A stretch of DNA of 64,000 bases from Canna indica (lineage: Eukaryota > Streptophyta > Magnoliopsida > Zingiberales > Cannaceae). Location: the NCBI GenBank assembly GCA_034359265.1, contig CP136898.1:56967501-57031500 (forward strand), given 5' to 3'. How positions within the stretch are numbered: position 1 is the first letter of the stretch; each line of letters opens with the position of its first letter. Below the pieces are notes generated by a model. It had not been told where the DNA came from, did no database searches, and saw nothing but the letters and a program-made list of their open reading frames with translations. Positions 39,501-53,573 of this stretch are shown piece by piece. The position numbers and the translations under genes are program-made.

Positions 39501-39835
39501 ATCTAGTTAGTTATGACAAACTAATGCAAAGAATTGCACACTTTTTGGAATAGAATCTTCAACGAAGCCGACTGATTGAACTTCAGGGTATCGGCTAGAA
39601 ACGCCCAGCAATCTGAGTCCCGAGCGACTCCAGAACATTCACTGTGATGGGAGAAGTTGTTAATCGAGTTATATTTGATAGACTAATGCAAAGAATTGCA
39701 CAATTTTTCGAATAGAATCTTGAACGAAGCCGACTGATTGAACTTCGGGGTATCGGTTCGAAACGAACAGAAATCTGAGTCGCGAGCGACTCCAGAACAT
39801 TCACTGTGATGGGAGAAGTTGTTAATCGAGTTATT
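30531..39835. repeat. 162-bp satellite array with irregular higher-order spacing
   Basis: About 57 monomers lie here with no length variation. Two A monomers are adjacent at 30745 and 30907. Further A monomers lie at 32041, 32365, 33661, 35119, 36577, 36901, 37873, 39169 and 39655, separated by 2 to 10 units. Parts of the 22-monomer unit are recognisable, such as the run containing 'ataacaaac', but without its long-range order. Runs of three identical B monomers occur near 32.5-33.0 kb and 33.8-34.3 kb. I see nothing other than satellite here. Confidence 0.93.
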
Positions 39836-42427
39836 TAAGACAAACTAATGCAAAGAATTGCACGCTTTTTGGAATAGAATCTTCAACGAAGTCGACTGAT
39901 TGAACTTCAGGGTATCGGCTAGAAACGCCCAGCAATCTGAGTCCCGAGCGACTCCAGAATATTCACTGTGATGGGAGAAGTTGTTAATCTAGTTAGTTAT
40001 GACAAACTAATGCAAAGAATTGCACGCTTTTTGGAATAGAATCTTCAACGAAGCCGACTGATTGAACTTCAGGGTATCGGCTAGAAACGCCCAGCAATCT
40101 GAGTCCCGAGCGACTCCAGAACATTCACTGTGATGGGAGAAGTTGTTAATTGATTTATTTATGACAAACTAATACAAAGAATTGCACGCTTTTTGGAATA
40201 GAATCTTCAACGAAGTCGACTGATTGAACTTCAGGGTATCGGCTAGAAACGCCCAGCAATCTGAGTCCCGATCGACTCCAGAACATTCACTGTGATGGGA
40301 GAAGTTGTTAATCTAGTTAGTTATAACAAACTAATGCAAAGAATTGCACGCTTTTTGGAATAGAATCTTCAACAAAGCCGACTGATTTAACTTCAGGTTA
40401 TCGGCTAGAAACGCCCAGCAATCTGAGTCCCGAGCGACTCCAGAACATTCACTGTGATGGGAGAAGTTGTTAATCGAGTTATTTATGATAAACTAATGCA
40501 AAGAATTGCACGCTTTTTGGAATAGAATCTTCAACGAAGTCGACTGATTGAACTTCAGGGTATCGGCTAGAAACGCCCAGCAATCTGAGTCCCGAGCGAC
40601 TCCAGAACATTCACTGTGATGGGAGAAGTTGTTAATCGAGTTATTTATGACAAACTAATGCAAAGAATTGCACGCTTTTTGGAATAGAATCTTCAACGAA
40701 GTCGACTGATTGAACTTCAGGGTATCGGCTAGAAACGCCCAGCAATCTGAGTCCCGAGCGACTCCAGAACATTCACTGTGATGGGAGAAGTTGTTAATCT
40801 AGTTAGTTATGACAAACTAATGCAAAGAATTGCACGCTTTTTGGAATAGAATCTTCAACGAAGCCGACTGATTGAACTTCAGGGTATCGGCTAGAAACGC
40901 CCAGCAATCTGAGTCCCGAGCGACTCCAGAACATTCACTGTGATGGGAGAAGTTGTTAATCGAGTTATTTATGACAAACTAATGCATAGAATTGCACGAT
41001 TTTTGGAATAGAATCTTCAATAAAGCCGACTGATTGAACTTCAGGGTATCGGCTAGAAACGCCCAGCAATCTGAGTCCCGAGCGACTCCAGAACATTCAC
41101 TGTGATGGGAGAAGTTGTTAATCGAGTTATATTTGATAGACTAATGCAAAGAATTGCACAATTTTTCGAATAGAATCTTGAACGAAGCCGACTGATTGAA
41201 CTTCGGGGTATCGGTTCGAAACAAACAGAAAATTGAGTCGCGAGCGACTCCAGAACATTCACTGTGATGGGAGAAGTTGTTAATCGAGTTATTTAAGACA
41301 AACTAATGCAAAGAATTGCACGCTTTTTGGAATAGAATCTTCAACGAAGTCGACTGATTGAACTTCAGGGTATCGGCTAGAAACGCCCAGCAATCTGAGT
41401 CCCGAGCGACTCCAGAATATTCACTGTGATGGGAGAAGTTGTTAATCTAGTTAGTTATGACAAACTAATGCAAAGAATTGCACGCTTTTTGGAATAGAAT
41501 CTTCAACGAAGCCGACTGATTGAACTTCAGGGTATCGGCTAGAAACGCCCAGCAATCTGAGTCCCGAGCGACTCCAGAACATTCACTGTGATGGGAGAAG
41601 TTGTTAATTGATTTATTTATGACAAACTAATACAAAGAATTGCACGCTTTTTGGAATAGAATCTTCAACGAAGTCGACTGATTGAACTTCAGGGTATCGG
41701 CTAGAAACGCCCAGCAATCTGAGTCCCGATCGACTCCAGAACATTCACTGTGATGGGAGAAGTTGTTAATCTAGTTAGTTATAACAAACTAATGCAAAGA
41801 ATTGCACGCTTTTTGGAATAGAATCTTCAACAAAGCCGACTGATTTAACTTCAGGGTATCGGCTAGAAACGCCCAGCAATCTGAGTCCCGAGCGACTCCA
41901 GAACATTCACTGTGATGGGAGAAGTTGTTAATCGAGTTATTTATGACAAACTAATGCAAAGAATTGCACGCTTTTTGGAATAGAATCTTCAACGAAGTCG
42001 ACTGATTGAACTTCAGGGTATCGGCTAGAAACGCCCAGCAATCTGAGTCCCGAGCGACTCCAGAACATTCACTGTGATGGGAGAAGTTGTTAATCGAGTT
42101 ATTTATGAGAAACTAATGCAAAGAATTGCACGCTTTTTGGAATAGAATCTTCAACGAAGTCGACTGATTGAACTTCAGGGTATCGGCTAGAAACGCCCAG
42201 CAATCTGAGTCCCGAGCGACTCCAGAACATTCACTGTGATGGGAGAAGTTGTTAATCGAGTTATTTATGACAAACTAATGCAAAGAATTGCACGCTTTTT
42301 GGAATAGAATCTTCAACGAAGTCGACTGATTGAACTTCAGGGTATCGGCTAGAAACGCCCAGCAATCTGAGTCCCGAGCGACTCCAGAACATTCACTGTG
42401 ATGGGAGAAGTTGTTAATCGAGTTATT
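39836..42427. repeat. 16-monomer higher-order unit, first copy (2,592 bp)
   Basis: This stretch and the next repeat the same succession: 'atttaagac', C, 'taattgattt' with 'aatacaaag', 'ataacaaac' with 'gatttaact', 'caggttatcgg' (near 40394), 'atttatgata', B, C, a 'gcatagaattgcacga' monomer (near 40984), and an A monomer with 'caaacagaaaattgag' (41113). Boundaries are approximate to within a monomer. Confidence 0.8.
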
Positions 42428-44823
42428 TAAGACAAACTAATGCAAAGAATTGCACGCTTTTTGGAATAGAATCTTCAACGAAGTCGACTGATTGAACTTC
42501 AGGGTATCGGCTAGAAACGCCCAGCAATCTGAGTCCCGAGCGACTCCAGAATATTCACTGTGATGGGAGAAGTTGTGAGTTATGACAAACTAATGCAAAG
42601 AATTGCACGCTTTTTGGAATAGAATCTTCAACGAAGCCGACTGATTGAACTTCAGGGTATCGGCTAGAAACGCCCAGCAATCTGAGTCCCGAGCGACTCC
42701 AGAACATTCACTGTGATGGGAGAAGTTGTTAATTGATTTATTTATGACAAACTAATACAAAGAATTGCACGCTTTTTGGAATAGAATCTTCAACGAAGTC
42801 GACTGATTGAACTTCAGGGTATCGGCTAGAAACGCCCAGCAATCTGAGTCCCGATCGACTCCAGAACATTCACTGTGATGGGAGAAGTTGTTAATCTAGT
42901 TAGTTATAACAAACTAATGCAAAGAATTGCACGCTTTTTGGAATAGAATCTTCAACAAAGCCGACTGATTTAACTTCAGGTTATCGGCTAGAAACGCCCA
43001 GCAATCTGAGTCCCGAGCGACTCCAGAACATTCACTGTGATGGGAGAAGTTGTTAATCGAGTTATTTATGATAAACTAATGCAAAGAATTGCACGCTTTT
43101 TGGAATAGAATCTTCAACGAAGTCGACTGATTGAACTTCAGGGTATCGGCTAGAAACGCCCAGCAATCTGAGTCCCGAGCGACTCCAGAACATTCACTGT
43201 GATGGGAGAAGTTGTTAATCGAGTTATTTATGACAAACTAATGCAAAGAATTGCACGCTTTTTGGAATAGAATCTTCAACGAAGTCGACTGATTGAACTT
43301 CAGGGTATCGGCTAGAAACGCCCAGCAATCTGAGTCCCGAGCGACTCCAGAACATTCACTGTGATGGGAGAAGTTGTTAATCTAGTTAGTTATGACAAAC
43401 TAATGCAAAGAATTGCACGCTTTTTGGAATAGAATCTTCAACGAAGCCGACTGATTGAACTTCAGGGTATCGGCTAGAAACGCCCAGCAATCTGAGTCCC
43501 GAGCGACTCCAGAACATTCACTGTGATGGGAGAAGTTGTTAATCGAGTTATTTATGACAAACTAATGCATAGAATTGCACGATTTTTGGAATAGAATCTT
43601 CAATAAAGCCGACTGATTGAACTTCAGGGTATCGGCTAGAAACGCCCAGCAATCTGAGTCCCGAGCGACTCCAGAACATTCACTGTGATGGGAGAAGTTG
43701 TTAATCGAGTTATATTTGATAGACTAATGCAAAGAATTGCACAATTTTTCGAATAGAATCTTGAACGAAGCCGACTGATTGAACTTCGGGGTATCGGTTC
43801 GAAACAAACAGAAAATTGAGTCGCGAGCGACTCCAGAACATTCACTGTGATGGGAGAAGTTGTTAATCGAGTTATTTAAGACAAACTAATGCAAAGAATT
43901 GCACGCTTTTTGGAATAGAATCTTCAACGAAGTCGACTGATTGAACTTCAGGGTATCGGCTAGAAACGCCCAGCAATCTGAGTCCCGAGCGACTCCAGAA
44001 TATTCACTGTGATGGGAGAAGTTGTTAATCTAGTTAGTTATGACAAACTAATGCAAAGAATTGCACGCTTTTTGGAATAGAATCTTCAACGAAGCCGACT
44101 GATTGAACTTCAGGGTATCGGCTAGAAACGCCCAGCAATCTGAGTCCCGAGCGACTCCAGAACATTCACTGTGATGGGAGAAGTTGTTAATTGATTTATT
44201 TATGACAAACTAATACAAAGAATTGCACGCTTTTTGGAATAGAATCTTCAACGAAGTCGACTGATTGAACTTCAGGGTATCGGCTAGAAACGCCCAGCAA
44301 TCTGAGTCCCGATCGACTCCAGAACATTCACTGTGATGGGAGAAGTTGTTAATCTAGTTAGTTATAACAAACTAATGCAAAGAATTGCACGCTTTTTGGA
44401 ATAGAATCTTCAACAAAGCCGACTGATTTAACTTCAGGGTATCGGCTAGAAACGCCCAGCAATCTGAGTCCCGAGCGACTCCAGAACATTCACTGTGATG
44501 GGAGAAGTTGTTAATCGAGTTATTTATGACAAACTAATGCAAAGAATTGCACGCTTTTTGGAATAGAATCTTCAACGAAGTCGACTGATTGAACTTCAGG
44601 GTATCGGCTAGAAACGCCCAGCAATCTGAGTCCCGAGCGACTCCAGAACATTCACTGTGATGGGAGAAGTTGTTAATCGAGTTATTTATGAGAAACTAAT
44701 GCAAAGAATTGCACGCTTTTTGGAATAGAATCTTCAACGAAGTCGACTGATTGAACTTCAGGGTATCGGCTAGAAACGCCCAGCAATCTGAGTCCCGAGC
44801 GACTCCAGAACATTCACTGTGAT
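42428..44823. repeat. 16-monomer higher-order unit, second copy, with a 9-bp deletion
   Basis: This matches the preceding unit at an offset of 2,592 bp, reduced to 2,583 bp after a 9-bp deletion in the monomer that starts at 42571. 'caggttatcgg' recurs near 42977 and 'gcatagaattgcacga' near 43567. The match fades after about 44.8 kb, where C and B monomers appear in a different order. Confidence 0.8.
42571..42723. repeat. 153-bp satellite monomer with a 9-bp deletion
   Basis: This C-class monomer reads 'agttgtgagttatgac' where others read 'gttgttaatctagttagttatgac', losing nine bases. It is the largest monomer length change in the window and occurs once. The repeated 'gtt' and 'agtt' motifs around it would favour slippage. 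Confidence 0.9.
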
Positions 44824-45029
44824 GGGAGAAGTTGTTAATCTAGTTAGTTATGACAAACTAATGCAAAGAATTGCACGCTTTTTGGAATAGAATCTTCAAC
44901 GAAGCCGACTGATTGAACTTCAGGGTATCGGCTAGAAACGCCCAGCAATCTGAGTCCCGAGCGACTCCAGAACATTCACTGTGATGGGAGAAGTTGTTAA
45001 TCGAGTTATTTATGACAAACTAATGCAAA

Positions 45030-48000
45030 GAATTGCACGCTTTTTGGAATAGAATCTTCAACGAAGTCGACTGATTGAACTTCAGGGTATCGGCTAGAAA
45101 CGCCCAGCAATCTGAGTCCCGAGCGACTCCAGAACATTCACTGTGATGGGAGAAGTTGTTAATCGAGTTATTTATGACAAACTAATGCAAAGAATTGCAC
45201 GCTTTTTGGAATAGAATCTTCAACGAAGTCGACTGATTGAACTTCAGGGTATCGGCTAGAAACGCCCAGCAATCTGAGTCCCGAGCGACTCCAGAACATT
45301 CACTGTGATGGGAGAAGTTGTTAATCTAGTTAGTTATGACAAACTAATGCAAAGAATTGCACGCTTTTTGGAATAGAATCTTCAACGAAGCCGACTGATT
45401 GAACTTCAGGGTATCGGCTAGAAACGCCCAGCAATCTGAGTCCCGAGCGACTCCAGAACATTCACTGTGATGGGAGAAGTTGTTAATCGAGTTATTTATG
45501 ACAAACTAATGCATAGAATTGCACGATTTTTGGAATAGAATCTTCAATAAAGCCGACTGATTGAACTTCAGGGTATCGGCTAGAAACGCCCAGCAATCTG
45601 AGTCCCGAGCGACTCCAGAACATTCACTGTGATGGGAGAAGTTGTTAATCGAGTTATATTTGATAGACTAATGCAAAGAATTGCACAATTTTTCGAATAG
45701 AATCTTGAACGAAGCCGACTGATTGAACTTCGGGGTATCGGTTCGAAACAAACAGAAAATTGAGTCGCGAGCGACTCCAGAACATTCACTGTGATGGGAG
45801 AAGTTGTTAATCGAGTTATTTATGACAAACTAATGCAAAGAATTGCACGCTTTTTGGAATAGAATCGTCAACGAAGCCGACTGATTGAACTTCAGGGTAT
45901 CGGCTAGAAACGCCCAGCAATCTGAGTCCCGAGCGACTCCAGAACATTCACTGTGATGGGAGAAGTTGTTAATCGATTTATTTATGACAAACTAATACAA
46001 AGAATTGCACGCTTTTTGGAATAGAATCTTCAACGAAGTCGACTGATTGAACTTCAGGGTATCGGCTAGAAACGCCCAGCAATCTGAGTCCCGATCGACT
46101 CCAGAACATTCACTGTGATGGGAGAAGTTGTTAATCTAGTTAGTTATGACAAACTAATGCAAAGAATTGCACGCTTTTTGAAATAGAATCTTCAACGAAG
46201 CCGACTGATTGAACTTCAGGGTATCGGCTAGAAACGCCCAGCAATCTGAGTCCCGAGCGACTCCAGAACATTCACTGTGATGGGGAAGTTGTTAATCGAG
46301 TTATATTTGATAGACTAATGCAAAGAATTGCACAATTTTTCGAATAGAATCTTGAACGAAGCCGACTGATTGAACTTCGGGGTATCGGTTCGAAACGAAC
46401 AGAAATCTGAGTCGCGAGCGACTCCAGAACATTCACTGTGATGGGAGAAGTTGTTAATCGAGTTATTTATGACAAACTAATGCAAAGAATTGCACGCTTT
46501 TGAAATAAAATCTTGAACGAAGCCGACTGATTGAACTTCGGGGTATCGGTTCGAAACGAACAGAAATCTGAGTCGCGAGCGACTCCAGAACATTCACTGT
46601 GATGGGAGAAGTTGTTAATCGAGTTATTTATGAGAAACTAATGCAAAGAATTGCACGCTTTTTGGAATAGAATCTTCAACGAAGTCGACTGATTGAACTT
46701 CAGGGTATCGGCTAGAAACGCCCAGCAATCTGAGTCCCGAGCGACTCCAGAACATTCACTGTGATGGGAGAAGTTGTTAATCTAGTTAGTTATGACAAAC
46801 TAATGCAAAGAATTGCACGCTTTTTGGAATAGAATCTTCAACGAAGCCGACTGATTGAACTTCAGGGTATCGGCTAGAAACGCCCAGCAATCTGAGTCCC
46901 GAGCGACTCCAGAACATTCACTGTGATGGGAGAAGTTGTTAATCGAGTTATTTATGACAAACTAATGCATAGAATTGCACGATTTTTGGAATAGAATCTT
47001 CAATAAAGCCGACTGATTGAACTTCAGGGTATCGGCTAGAAACGCCCAGCAATCTGAGTCCCGAGCGACTCCAGAACATTCACTGTGATGGGAGAAGTTG
47101 TTAATCGAGTTATATTTGATAGACTAATGCAAAGAATTGCACAATTTTTCGAATAGAATCTTGAACGAAGCCGACTGATTGAACTTCGAGGTATCGGTTC
47201 GAAACGAACAGAAATCTGAGTCGCGAGCGACTCCAGAACATTCACTGTGATGGGAGAAGTTGTTAATCGATTTATTTATGACAAACTAATGCAAAGAATT
47301 GCACGCTTTTTGGAATAGAATCTTCAACGAAGTCGACTGATTGAACTTCAGGGTATCGGCTAGAAACGCCCAGCAATCTGAGTCCCGAGCGACTCCAGAA
47401 CATTCACTGTGATGGGAGAAGTTGTTAATCGAGTTATTTATGACAAACTAATGCAAAGAATTGCACGCTTTTTGGAATAGAATCTTCAACGAAGTCGACT
47501 GATTGAACTTCAGGGTATCGGCTAGAAACGCCCAACAATCTGAGTCCCGAGCGACTCCAGAATATTCACTGTGATGGGAGAAGTTGTTAATCTAGTTAGT
47601 TATAACAAACTAATGCAAAGAATTGCACGCTTTTTGGAATAGAATCTTCAACAAAGCCGACTGATTGAACTTCAGGGTATCGGTTAGAAACGCCCAGCAA
47701 TCTGAGTCCCGAGCGACTCCAGAACATTCACTATGATGGGAGAAGTTGTTAATCGAGTTATATTTGATAGACTAATGCAAAGAATTGCACAATTTTTCGA
47801 ATAGAATCTTGAACGAAGCCGACTGATTGAACTTCGGGATATCGGTTCGAAACGAACAGAAATCTGAGTCGCGAGCGACTCCAGAACATTCACTGTGATG
47901 GTAGAAGTTGTTAATCGATTTATTTATGACAAACTAATGCAAAGAATTGCACGCTTTTTGGAATAGAATCTTCAACGAAGTCGACTGATTGAACTTCAGG

Positions 48001-48753
48001 GTATCGGCTAGAAACGCCCAGCAATCTGAGTCCCGAGCGACTCCAGAACATTCACTGTGATGGGAGAAGTTGTTAATCTAGTTAGTTATGACAAACTAAT
48101 GCAAAGAATTGCACACTTTTTGGAATAGAATCTTCAACGAAGCCGACTGATTGAACTTCAGGGTATCGGCTAGAAACGCCCAGCAATCTGAGTCCCGAGC
48201 GACTCCAGAACATTCACTGTGATGGGAGAAGTTGTTAATCGAGTTATATTTGATAGACTAATGCAAAGAATTGCACAATTTTTCGAATAGAATCTTGAAC
48301 GAAGCCGACTGATTGAACTTCGGGGTATCGGTTCGAAACGAACAGAAATCTGAGTCGCGAGCGACTCCAGAACATTCACTGTGATGGGAGAAGTTGTTAA
48401 TCGAGTTATTTAAGACAAACTAATGCAAAGAATTGCACGCTTTTTGGAATAGAATCTTCAACGAAGCCGACTGATTGAACTTCAGGGTATCGGCTAGAAA
48501 CGCCCAGCAATCTGAGTCCCGAGCGACTCCAGAACATTCACTGTGATGGGAGAAGTTGTTAATCGAGTTATTTATGACAAACTAATGCATAGAATTGCAC
48601 GATTTTTGGAATAGAATCTTCAACGAAGTCGACTGATTGAACTTCAGGGTATCGGCTAGAAACGCCCAGCAATCTGAGTCCCGATCGACTCCAGAACATT
48701 CACTGTGATGGGAGAAGTTGTTAATCTAGTTAGTTATGACAAACTAATGCAAA
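45030..48753. repeat. 23-monomer higher-order unit, first copy (3,724 bp)
   Basis: Twenty-three monomers total 2 bp less than 23 x 162 because of two 1-bp losses ('tgatggggaag' near 46283 and 'cttttgaaataaaatc' near 46497). Landmarks are 'gcatagaattgcacga' near 45511, the A monomer with 'caaacagaaaattgag' at 45640, 'aatcgtcaacg' near 45865, 'tttgaaatag' near 46179, and A monomers at 47096, 47744 and 48230. All recur 3,724 bp on, including both indels. Confidence 0.87.
46449..46609. repeat. 161-bp B/A hybrid monomer
   Basis: Its first third is class B ('cgagttatttatgac', 'cacgctttt') and the rest is class A ('aatcttgaacgaagcc', 'ttcgaaacgaac'). The join is at 'cttttgaaataaaatc', one base short and with two private substitutions. 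The same monomer lies at 50173-50333. It resembles the 160-bp monomers of 60.7-63.1 kb and is a plausible ancestor of them. Confidence 0.85.
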
Positions 48754-51700
48754 GAATTGCACGCTTTTTGGAATAGAATCTTCAACGAAGTCGACTGATT
48801 GAACTTCAGGGTATCGGCTAGAAACGCCCAGCAATCTGAGTCCCGAGCGACTCCAGAACATTCACTGTGATGGGAGAAGTTGTTAATCGAGTTATTTATG
48901 ACAAACTAATGCAAAGAATTGCACGCTTTTTGGAATAGAATCTTCAACGAAGTCGACTGATTGAACTTCAGGGTATCGGCTAGAAACGCCCAGCAATCTG
49001 AGTCCCGAGCGACTCCAGAACATTCACTGTGATGGGAGAAGTTGTTAATCTAGTTAGTTATGACAAACTAATGCAAAGAATTGCACGCTTTTTGGAATAG
49101 AATCTTCAACGAAGCCGACTGATTGAACTTCAGGGTATCGGCTAGAAACGCCCAGCAATCTGAGTCCCGAGCGACTCCAGAACATTCACTGTGATGGGAG
49201 AAGTTGTTAATCGAGTTATTTATGACAAACTAATGCATAGAATTGCACGATTTTTGGAATAGAATCTTCAATAAAGCCGACTGATTGAACTTCAGGGTAT
49301 CGGCTAGAAACGCCCAGCAATCTGAGTCCCGAGCGACTCCAGAACATTCACTGTGATGGGAGAAGTTGTTAATCGAGTTATATTTGATAGACTAATGCAA
49401 AGAATTGCACAATTTTTCGAATAGAATCTTGAACGAAGCCGACTGATTGAACTTCGGGGTATCGGTTCGAAACAAACAGAAAATTGAGTCGCGAGCGACT
49501 CCAGAACATTCACTGTGATGGGAGAAGTTGTTAATCGAGTTATTTATGACAAACTAATGCAAAGAATTGCACGCTTTTTGGAATAGAATCGTCAACGAAG
49601 CCGACTGATTGAACTTCAGGGTATCGGCTAGAAACGCCCAGCAATCTGAGTCCCGAGCGACTCCAGAACATTCACTGTGATGGGAGAAGTTGTTAATCGA
49701 TTTATTTATGACAAACTAATACAAAGAATTGCACGCTTTTTGGAATAGAATCTTCAACGAAGTCGACTGATTGAACTTCAGGGTATCGGCTAGAAACGCC
49801 CAGCAATCTGAGTCCCGATCGACTCCAGAACATTCACTGTGATGGGAGAAGTTGTTAATCTAGTTAGTTATGACAAACTAATGCAAAGAATTGCACGCTT
49901 TTTGAAATAGAATCTTCAACGAAGCCGACTGATTGAACTTCAGGGTATCGGCTAGAAACGCCCAGCAATCTGAGTCCCGAGCGACTCCAGAACATTCACT
50001 GTGATGGGGAAGTTGTTAATCGAGTTATATTTGATAGACTAATGCAAAGAATTGCACAATTTTTCGAATAGAATCTTGAACGAAGCCGACTGATTGAACT
50101 TCGGGGTATCGGTTCGAAACGAACAGAAATCTGAGTCGCGAGCGACTCCAGAACATTCACTGTGATGGGAGAAGTTGTTAATCGAGTTATTTATGACAAA
50201 CTAATGCAAAGAATTGCACGCTTTTGAAATAAAATCTTGAACGAAGCCGACTGATTGAACTTCGGGGTATCGGTTCGAAACGAACAGAAATCTGAGTCGC
50301 GAGCGACTCCAGAACATTCACTGTGATGGGAGAAGTTGTTAATCGAGTTATTTATGAGAAACTAATGCAAAGAATTGCACGCTTTTTGGAATAGAATCTT
50401 CAACGAAGTCGACTGATTGAACTTCAGGGTATCGGCTAGAAACGCCCAGCAATCTGAGTCCCGAGCGACTCCAGAACATTCACTGTGATGGGAGAAGTTG
50501 TTAATCTAGTTAGTTATGACAAACTAATGCAAAGAATTGCACGCTTTTTGGAATAGAATCTTCAACGAAGCCGACTGATTGAACTTCAGGGTATCGGCTA
50601 GAAACGCCCAGCAATCTGAGTCCCGAGCGACTCCAGAACATTCACTGTGATGGGAGAAGTTGTTAATCGAGTTATTTATGACAAACTAATGCATAGAATT
50701 GCACGATTTTTGGAATAGAATCTTCAATAAAGCCGACTGATTGAACTTCAGGGTATCGGCTAGAAACGCCCAGCAATCTGAGTCCCGAGCGGCTCCAGAA
50801 CATTCACTGTGATGGGAGAAGTTGTTAATCGAGTTATATTTGATAGACTAATGCAAAGAATTGCACAATTTTTCGAATAGAATCTTGAACGAAGCCGACT
50901 GATTGAACTTCGAGGTATCGGTTCGAAACGAACAGAAATCTGAGTCGCGAGCGACTCCAGAACATTCACTGTGATGGGAGAAGTTGTTAATCGATTTATT
51001 TATGACAAACTAATGCAAAGAATTGCACGCTTTTTGGAATAGAATCTTCAACGAAGTCGACTGATTGAACTTCAGGGTATCGGCTAGAAACGCCCAGCAA
51101 TCTGAGTCCCGAGCGACTCCAGAACATTCACTGTGATGGGAGAAGTTGTTAATCGAGTTATTTATGACAAACTAATGCAAAGAATTGCACGCTTTTTGGA
51201 ATAGAATCTTCAACGAAGTCGACTGATTGAACTTCAGGGTATCGGCTAGAAACGCCCAACAATCTGAGTCCCGAGCGACTCCAGAATATTCACTGTGATG
51301 GGAGAAGTTGTTAATCTAGTTAGTTATAACAAACTAATGCAAAGAATTGCACGCTTTTTGGAATAGAATCTTCAACAAAGCCGACTGATTGAACTTCAGG
51401 GTATCGGTTAGAAACGCCCAGCAATCTGAGTCCCGAGCGACTCCAGAACATTCACTATGATGGGAGAAGTTGTTAATCGAGTTATATTTGATAGACTAAT
51501 GCAAAGAATTGCACAATTTTTCGAATAGAATCTTGAACGAAGCCGACTGATTGAACTTCGGGATATCGGTTCGAAACGAACAGAAATCTGAGTCGCGAGC
51601 GACTCCAGAACATTCACTGTGATGGTAGAAGTTGTTAATCGATTTATTTATGACAAACTAATGCAAAGAATTGCACGCTTTTTGGAATAGAATCTTCAAC

Positions 51701-52512
51701 GAAGTCGACTGATTGAACTTCAGGGTATCGGCTAGAAACGCCCAGCAATCTGAGTCCCGAGCGACTCCAGAACATTCACTGTGATGGGAGAAGTTGTTAA
51801 TCTAGTTAGTTATGACAAACTAATGCAAAGAATTGCACACTTTTTGGAATAGAATCTTCAACGAAGCCGACTGATTGAACTTCAGGGTATCGGCTAGAAA
51901 CGCCCAGCAATCTGAGTCCCGAGCGACTCCAGAACATTCACTGTGATGGGAGAAGTTGTTAATCGAGTTATATTTGATAGACTAATGCAAAGAATTGCAC
52001 AATTTTTCGAATAGAATCTTGAACGAAGCCGACTGATTGAACTTCGGGGTATCGGTTCGAAACGAACAGAAATCTGAGTCGCGAGCGACTCCAGAACATT
52101 CACTGTGATGGGAGAAGTTGTTAATCGAGTTATTTAAGACAAACTAATGCAAAGAATTGCACGCTTTTTGGAATAGAATCTTCAACGAAGCCGACTGATT
52201 GAACTTCAGGGTATCGGCTAGAAACGCCCAGCAATCTGAGTCCCGAGCGACTCCAGAACATTCACTGTGATGGGAGAAGTTGTTAATCGAGTTATTTATG
52301 ACAAACTAATGCATAGAATTGCACGATTTTTGGAATAGAATCTTCAACGAAGTCGACTGATTGAACTTCAGGGTATCGGCTAGAAACGCCCAGCAATCTG
52401 AGTCCCGATCGACTCCAGAACATTCACTGTGATGGGAGAAGTTGTTAATCTAGTTAGTTATGACAAACTAATGCAAAGAATTGCACGCTTTTTGGAATAG
52501 AATCTTCAACGA
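48754..52512. repeat. 23-monomer higher-order unit, second copy
   Basis: This repeats 45030-48753 at 3,724 bp, with the same two single-base deletions (near 50007 and 50221) and A monomers at 49364, 50820, 51468 and 51954. Agreement is lost near 52512, where 'gaagccgac' replaces 'gaagtcgac' and a C monomer with 'cttcggggtatcggctag' follows. Its right half also forms the first 17-monomer unit, so the two duplications overlap. Confidence 0.87.
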
Positions 52513-53573
52513 AGCCGACTGATTGAACTTCGGGGTATCGGCTAGAAACGCCCAGCAATCTGAGTCCCGAGCGACTCCAGAACATTCAATGTGATGGGAG
52601 AAGTTGTTAATCTAGTTAGTTATGACAAACTAATGCAAAGAATTGCACGCTTTTTGGAATAGAATCTTCAACGAAGCCGACTGATTGAACTTCAGGGTAT
52701 CGGCTAGAAACGCCCAGCAATCTGAGTCCCGAGCGACTCCAGAACATTCACTGTGATGGGAGAAGTTGTTAATCGAGTTATTTATGACAAACTAATGCAT
52801 AGAATTGCACGATTTTTGGAATAGAATCTTCAATAAAGCCGACTGATTGAACTTCAGGGTATCGGCTAGAAACGCCCAGCAATCTGAGTCCCGAGCGACT
52901 CCAGAACATTCACTGTGATGGGAGAAGTTGTTAATCGAGTTATATTTGATAGACTAATGCAAAGAATTGCACAATTTTTCGAATAGAATCTTGAACGAAG
53001 CCGACTGATTGAACTTCGGGGTATCGGTTCGAAACAAACAGAAAATTGAGTCGCGAGCGACTCCAGAACATTCACTGTGATGGGAGAAGTTGTTAATCGA
53101 GTTATTTATGACAAACTAATGCAAAGAATTGCACGCTTTTTGGAATAGAATCGTCAACGAAGCCGACTGATTGAACTTCAGGGTATCGGCTAGAAACGCC
53201 CAGCAATCTGAGTCCCGAGCGACTCCAGAACATTCACTGTGATGGGAGAAGTTGTTAATCGATTTATTTATGACAAACTAATACAAAGAATTGCACGCTT
53301 TTTGGAATAGAATCTTCAACGAAGTCGACTGATTGAACTTCAGGGTATCGGCTAGAAACGCCCAGCAATCTGAGTCCCGATCGACTCCAGAACATTCACT
53401 GTGATGGGAGAAGTTGTTAATCTAGTTAGTTATGACAAACTAATGCAAAGAATTGCACGCTTTTTGGAATAGAATCTTCAACGAAGCCGACTGATTGAAC
53501 TTCAGGGTATCGGCTAGAAACGCCCAGCAATCTGAGTCCCGAGCGACTCCAGAACATTCACTGTGATGGGAGA
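50820..53573. repeat. 17-monomer higher-order unit, first copy (2,754 bp)
   Basis: A monomers at 50820, 51468, 51954, 52926 and 53574 reappear 2,754 bp on. Markers include 'cactatgatgg' near 51450, 'gatggtagaag' near 51621, 'cttcggggtatcggctag' near 52528 and 'attcaatgtgatgg' near 52584. The overlap with the end of the 3,724-bp unit shows that successive rounds of duplication used different frames. Confidence 0.85.
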
